From contig JAUPTC010000069.1 of assembly GCA_030762895.1 (NCBI GenBank), positions 62,001 to 126,000 on the forward strand: DNA of 64,000 nucleotides, written 5' to 3'. Below, piece by piece: positions 59,983-64,000 of this stretch. This DNA comes from Sophora flavescens. Its lineage: Eukaryota; Streptophyta; Magnoliopsida; Fabales; Fabaceae. Positions within the stretch are counted from its first letter, which is position 1, and each line of letters starts with the position of its first letter. The translations under genes and the position numbers were made by a program. The notes under the pieces were generated by a model. The model saw only the letters and a program-made list of their open reading frames with translations. It searched no databases and was not told the DNA's origin.

Positions 59983-60967
59983 TGATGACAACCCAAATGG
60001 TGAGGTTGCCTTTGATGATCTTTTTTGGTTGAATTCTTAACAAGTTAATGCGAAACCAATTTTTGGAACCAAAATAAGAAGAAGAAAATATGAAAATGGT
60101 GAAGATTAGAGATGGTATGGCGCCACAAACTAGAGAGTTTGATAAGCCTATGAAGTTCGCCACAAGAATCTTGGATTCTTGATAAGAACAATAGTTGGCT
60201 CAACCAAGAACCAAAGAGAGACAATTCTCTCACAAATGGATTTCAATCCAAATTCAACATCCAAGTTACTATTCAACATGAAAATGGAGTGTACAAATAG
60301 AGTATTAGGCTGCCAACTTTTTGGCTTCCAAAAGAGATCATAACCCCCACAATAATTAGCCTAATCATGTCACTAAATGACTCACTAATTCCCTCCTTAA
60401 CTCAGCCTCTAATGGTGAGTTTATTATTCTCTCATAACCATCATTATGTGGCTGCCACACTTTACTTCTCATATTAAAAAGTGTAACTCCCACATAATTA
60501 ACAAAACAATAAACAAACTAATAACTTATAGGAGTTACTATTGGCATGCAAACCAAAGATTCCTCCTACTAAGCTCCCAAATTCGTGTACAACATGGACT
60601 TAAGTGGGCTTGACCCATTTGCAACACTTAGCCAATTTGGACACACACACATAACCCATTACACTTATTGAATTAAAATAAAACAACTAAGTGGACTCAT
60701 AACTAGAGCACGCCCCATTTGAAAATGATCATGGGTCTTCTAGTTGAATGAGATAGGTCATCAATTGGGGCTCCATTCCATTTGGTCTCATTCTTGGGCT
60801 TGCTTCTATAAAAATAGCCCCCATGTAATTAAGAGCTTGTTGGGCTTTCTTGTGTCTAACTCTTGTCATGGGCCCACCAAGTCCTTGATTTGATTCTTGA
60901 TCCATGGTCTTCATTGGGGTCATATCGTTCTTGTTGGAAATTGGACTTGCCCCCATGGCTCATATCA
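59983..60967 (-). repeat. F3 array LTR a (985 bp, terminal 3' LTR)
   Basis: On the plus strand it starts TGATGACAACCC and ends CTCATATCA. The minus strand carries the polyprotein tail frame 'LGGPMTRVRHKKAQQ' (60956-60729). Its left side joins the minisatellite; the predicted target duplication is AATGG (59978-59982). Confidence 0.9.
60163..60181 (-). promoter_or_regulatory. Conserved LTR hairpin (F3 array form)
   Basis: CAAGAATC, loop TTG, GATTCTTG: identical to the F1 stem although the surrounding LTRs have diverged widely. The GGCGCC palindrome follows near 60119-60124. Confidence 0.5.
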
Positions 60968-60981
60968 TACCCTCCTTCTTT
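60968..60981 (-). other. F3 array polypurine tract, unit a
   Basis: The minus strand reads AAAGAAGGAGGGTA next to LTR a, the same as in the single F3 element. The matching tract of unit b is at 62860-62873. Confidence 0.78.
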
Positions 60982-61001
60982 AAGAAAATTCTTCCTCGAA
61001 T

Positions 61002-61796
61002 TTATGTCTTCAATCCCATGAATGTTTTAGTATCTTGTGTTAAGATATCCATACTTTTGGGTAACCAAGCAAGTTCCCAAGCCATGGAGTACCTCCTTGG
61101 GAAGAACTCTTCCATTACATCGGTTGTATCAAATTTAAGTTCATAATATATTTCAATAGGAGGTAAAGCATGATTAGGTGCTTTATTGAGACTTTTGGAA
61201 TCCTTGAAAGTTTCCCAACCATGGGGCACTTCCTTTGGGATGAAATCTCCAAATTTCTGCAAAAGAGTTACAACACCACTAGGCAAAGAGAGATCGTTAG
61301 AAGCATTGGAAATTAAACAAAAGTCCTTGCAATAAATTATGCATTGGGGCTGTCTTGAAATCAAAGCCCTCTTCTCCTCACTTTTTGTTGACAAAGAACT
61401 CTCTTTTTGCTCACTACCTATTTTCTCTTGCTCATCATTCTTCTTTCCACTCTCTTTTTCTTTTTCCTCTTTATTATCACTCCTCTTTTCACTCTCTTTT
61501 TCTTTTTCCTTTTGATCATCACTTTTCTTTTCACTCTCTTTTGCTTTTGCCTCATTCTCTTGTTTTGCTTTCTCTCTCTCTTTATTCTCATTCTCTTTCT
61601 TCTTGGAGTCTTCCACCAACTTCTTCACATGGTCTTCAAAACTTTCCATTTGTCTTTTCATTCTTTCCTCTTTTCTCAACCTCTTTTGTTCGTTCTCTCT
61701 CATCCTCTTGTCACGCCTCTCATGCATTTGCCGGATCCACTCTTCAACCTCTTTCCTATGTTCTTGAACATAGTCGAAATTTTCAAATCGCAACAT
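61002..61796 (-). CDS. F3 charged coiled-coil/linker protein, array unit a (264 aa)
   Basis: It starts 'MLRFENFDYVQEHRKEV' and has a longer charged region than the plus-strand copy. The linker 'ALISRQPQCIIYCKDF' and 'FIPKEVPHGWETF' are intact. Near the end a one-base difference at 'MEEFFPRRYSMAW' shifts the frame past the stop used by the other copies, adding a tail that reads into the polyprotein-tail region. Confidence 0.55.
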   Translation of the reverse strand: MLRFENFDYVQEHRKEVEEWIRQMHERRDKRMRENEQKRLRKEERMKRQMESFEDHVKKLVEDSKKKENENKEREKAKQENEAKAKESEKKSDDQKEKEKESEKRSDNKEEKEKESGKKNDEQEKIGSEQKESSLSTKSEEKRALISRQPQCIIYCKDFCLISNASNDLSLPSGVVTLLQKFGDFIPKEVPHGWETFKDSKSLNKAPNHALPPIEIYYELKFDTTDVMEEFFPRRYSMAWELAWLPKSMDILTQDTKTFMGLKT

Positions 61797-61861
61797 AGCA
61801 AAAAGAAGAAAAGGAGAAAGTTAGAAGATGAAGGACAAAAGAAAATCCAACCAAAGCCTAA

Positions 61862-61873
61862 GCTTTGATACCA
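61862..61873 (-). other. F3 array primer-binding site, unit a
   Basis: The minus strand reads TGGTATCAAAGC two bases from the LTR. The matching site of unit b is at 63764-63775. Confidence 0.82.
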
Positions 61874-61875
61874 CT

Positions 61876-62859
61876 TGATGACAACCCAAATGGTGAGGTT
61901 GCCTTTGATGATCTTTTTGGTTGAATTCTTAACAAGTTAATGCGAAACCAATTTTTGGAACCAAAATAAGAAGAAGAAAATATGAAAATGGTGAAGATTA
62001 GAGATGGTATGGCGCCACAAACTAGAGAGTTTGATAAGCCTATGAAGTTCGCCACAAGAATCTTGGATTCTTGATAAGAACAATAGTTGGCTCAACCAAG
62101 AACCAAAGAGAGACAATTCTCTCACAAATGGATTTCAATCCAAATTCAACATCCAAGTTACTATTCAACATGAAAATGGAGTGTACAAATAGAGTATTAG
62201 GCTGCCAACTTTTTGGCTTCCAAAAGAGATCATATCCCCCACAATAATTAGCCTAATCATGTCACTAAATGACTCACTAATTCCCTCCTTAACTCAGCCT
62301 CTAATGGTGAGTTTATTATTCTCTCATAACCATCATTATGTGGCTGCCACACTTTACTTCTCATATTAAAGAGTGTAACTCCCACATAATTAACAAAACA
62401 ATAAACAAACTAATAACTTATAGGAGTTACTATTGGCATGCAAACCAAAGATTCCTCCTACTAAGCTCCCAAATTCATGTACAACATGGACTTAAGTGGG
62501 CTTGACCCATTTGCAACACTTAGCCAATTTGGACACACACACATAACCCATTACACTTATTGAATTAAAATAAAACAACTAAGTGGACTCATAACTAGAG
62601 CACGCCCCATTTGAAAATGATCATGGGTCTTCTAGTTGAATGAGATAGGTCATCAATTGGGGCTCCATTCCATTTGGTCTCATTCTTGGGCTTGCTTCTA
62701 TAAAAATAGCCCCCATGTAATTAAGAGCTTGTTGGGCTTTCTTGTGTCTAACTCTTGTCATGGGCCCACCAAGTCCTTGATTTGATTCTTGATCCATGGT
62801 CTTCATTGGGGTCATATCGTTCTTGTTGGAAATTGGACTTGCCCCCATGGCTCATATCA
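61876..62859 (-). repeat. F3 array LTR b (984 bp, shared by two units)
   Basis: It serves as 5' LTR of unit a and 3' LTR of unit b. It is nearly identical to LTR a. It contains the tail frame at 62848-62621 and the conserved hairpin. Confidence 0.9.
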
Positions 62860-62999
62860 TACCCTCCTTCTTTAAGAAAATTCGTCCTCGAATTTATGAC
62901 TTCAATCCCAAGCATGTTATCGAATCTTGTGTTAAGATATCCATACTTTTGGGTAACCAAGCAAGTTCCCAAGCCATGGAGTACCTCCCTTGGGAAGAA

Positions 63000-63698
63000 C
63001 TATTCCATTACATCGGTTGTATCAAATTTAAGTTCATAATATATTTCAATAGGAGGTAAAGCATGAGTAGGTGCTTTATTGAGACTTTTGGAATCCTTGA
63101 AAGTTTCCCAACCATGGGGCACTTCCTTTGGGATGAAATATCCAAATTTCTGCAAAAGAGTTACAACACCACTAGGCAAAGAGAGATCGTTAGAAGCATT
63201 GGAAATTAAACAAAAGTCCTTGCAATAAATTATGCATTGGGGCTGTCTTGAAATCAAAGCCCTCTTCTCCTCACTTTTTGTTGACAAAGAACTCTCTTTT
63301 TGCTCACTATTTTTCTCACTATTTTTCTCTTGCTCATCATTCTTCTTTCCACTCTCTTTTTCTTTTTCCTCTTTATTATCACTCCTCTTTTCACTCTCTT
63401 TTTCTTTTTCCTTTTGATCATCACTTTTCTTTTCACTCTCTTTTGCTTTTGCCTCATTCTCTTGTTTTGCTTTCTCTCTCTCTTTATTCTCATTCTCTTT
63501 CTTCTTGGAGTCTTCCACCAACTTCTTCACATGGTCTTCAAAACTTTCCATTTGTCTTTTCATTCTTTCCTCTTTTCTCAACCTCTTTTGTTCGTTCTCT
63601 CTCATCCTATTGTCACGCCTCTCATGCATTTGCCGGATCCACTCTTCAACCTCTTTCCTATGTTCTTGAACATAGTCGAAATTTTCAAATCGCAACAT
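63000..63698 (-). CDS. F3 charged coiled-coil/linker protein, array unit b (232 aa)
   Basis: The start and domain order are as in unit a. The charged region contains an extra 'EKNSEK' repeat. The frame stops early at 'TTDVME' through a nonsense change near 63002, so it lacks the terminal 'FIPREV.HG' motif. Confidence 0.55.
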   Translation of the reverse strand: MLRFENFDYVQEHRKEVEEWIRQMHERRDNRMRENEQKRLRKEERMKRQMESFEDHVKKLVEDSKKKENENKEREKAKQENEAKAKESEKKSDDQKEKEKESEKRSDNKEEKEKESGKKNDEQEKNSEKNSEQKESSLSTKSEEKRALISRQPQCIIYCKDFCLISNASNDLSLPSGVVTLLQKFGYFIPKEVPHGWETFKDSKSLNKAPTHALPPIEIYYELKFDTTDVME

Positions 63699-63777
63699 AG
63701 CAAAAAGAAGAAAAGGAGAAAGTTAGACGATGAAGGACAAAAGAAAATCCAACCAAAGCCTAAGCTTTGATACCACT

Positions 63778-64000
63778 TGATGACAACCCAAATGGTGAGG
63801 TTGCCTTTGATGATCTTTTTGGTTGAATTCTTAACAAGTTAATGCGAAACCAATTTTTGGAACCAAAATAAGAAGAAGAAAATATGAAAATGGTGAAGAT
63901 TAGAGATGGTATGGCGCCACAAACTAGAGAGTTTGATAAGCCTATGAAGTTCGCCACAAGAATCTTGGATTCTTGATAAGAACAATAGTTGGCTCAACCA
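63778..64000 (-). repeat. F3 array LTR c, partial
   Basis: The first 223 bp (plus-strand coordinates) of a third LTR are present, including TGATGACAACCC and the GGCGCC block. The array or its outer LTR continues to the right of the window. Confidence 0.85.

Larger units (their letters stand above)
59983..64000 (-). mobile_element. Second tandem array: F3 copies sharing LTRs, cut by window edge
   Basis: The order on the plus strand is LTR 59983-60967, internal 60968-61875, LTR 61876-62859, internal 62860-63777, LTR 63778 to beyond 64000. The period is 1893 then 1902 bp. All parts are on the minus strand. No target DNA separates the copies, so adjacent internals share one LTR exactly as in F1. 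The two full units are closely similar but differ from the plus-strand F3, for example by additional 'KESEKRSDNKE' sequence in the charged region. Confidence 0.92.

Noticed and set aside
1..64000. Bacterial, phage or defence system
   Set aside because: No operons, ribosome-binding sites or prokaryotic gene families appear; every long coding segment is plant LTR-retrotransposon-derived.

Overview
The window is plant nuclear repeat DNA, most likely from a flowering plant. It consists of nested, internally deleted Ty3/gypsy-type LTR retrotransposons and a 33-bp minisatellite. The plant assignment rests on a 12-base primer-binding site (TGGTATCAGAGC or TGGTATCAAAGC) matching the initiator-methionine tRNA next to every LTR, on a plant-style gag zinc knuckle and D-G-G retropepsin, and on the polyprotein tail 'SRTN..KEGG' followed by 'GP(M/I)T'. 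I cannot name the species. I found no host gene, no rRNA or tRNA gene, and no reverse transcriptase, RNase H or integrase anywhere.

Layout. (1) 1-49305: a head-to-tail array of a minus-strand element, called F1 here. It has 27 LTRs (815-822 bp), each followed by an internal region of about 1.05 kb. The period is 1728 bp in the two leftmost full units and 1865-1873 bp elsewhere. Neighbouring units share one LTR, so the array reads LTR-internal-LTR-internal. The internal region encodes a gag-less protein made of a retropepsin-like domain, a Lys/Glu-rich spacer and the linker that normally leads into reverse transcriptase. It is open over its full length in five units and broken in the rest. (2) 49306-51867: the 3' part of a plus-strand gypsy element (F2) with gag C-terminus, CCHC knuckle and retropepsin, joined directly to the polyprotein tail and a 3' LTR. 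The F1 array ends exactly at an LTR terminus inside its gag. (3) 51868-56197 and 59013-59982: a 33-bp minisatellite with a longer-range repeat of about 1.1 kb. (4) 56198-59012: a complete 2.8-kb element (F3, plus strand) inserted in the minisatellite, flanked by the 5-bp duplication CATAG. An unoccupied copy of the same site lies at 52787-52798. (5) 59983-64000: a second LTR-sharing tandem array, made of F3 copies on the minus strand (period about 1.9 kb), running off the right edge.

Order of events, inferred from nesting: the minisatellite is the oldest layer; F2, the single F3 and the F3 array entered it; F1 entered F2 and then expanded to at least 49 kb. All three families lack the polymerase and integrase and would depend on proteins supplied by another element. 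The most unusual feature is that two different families each formed tandem arrays whose monomer equals a one-LTR circle, one of them a macrosatellite of at least 27 LTRs.
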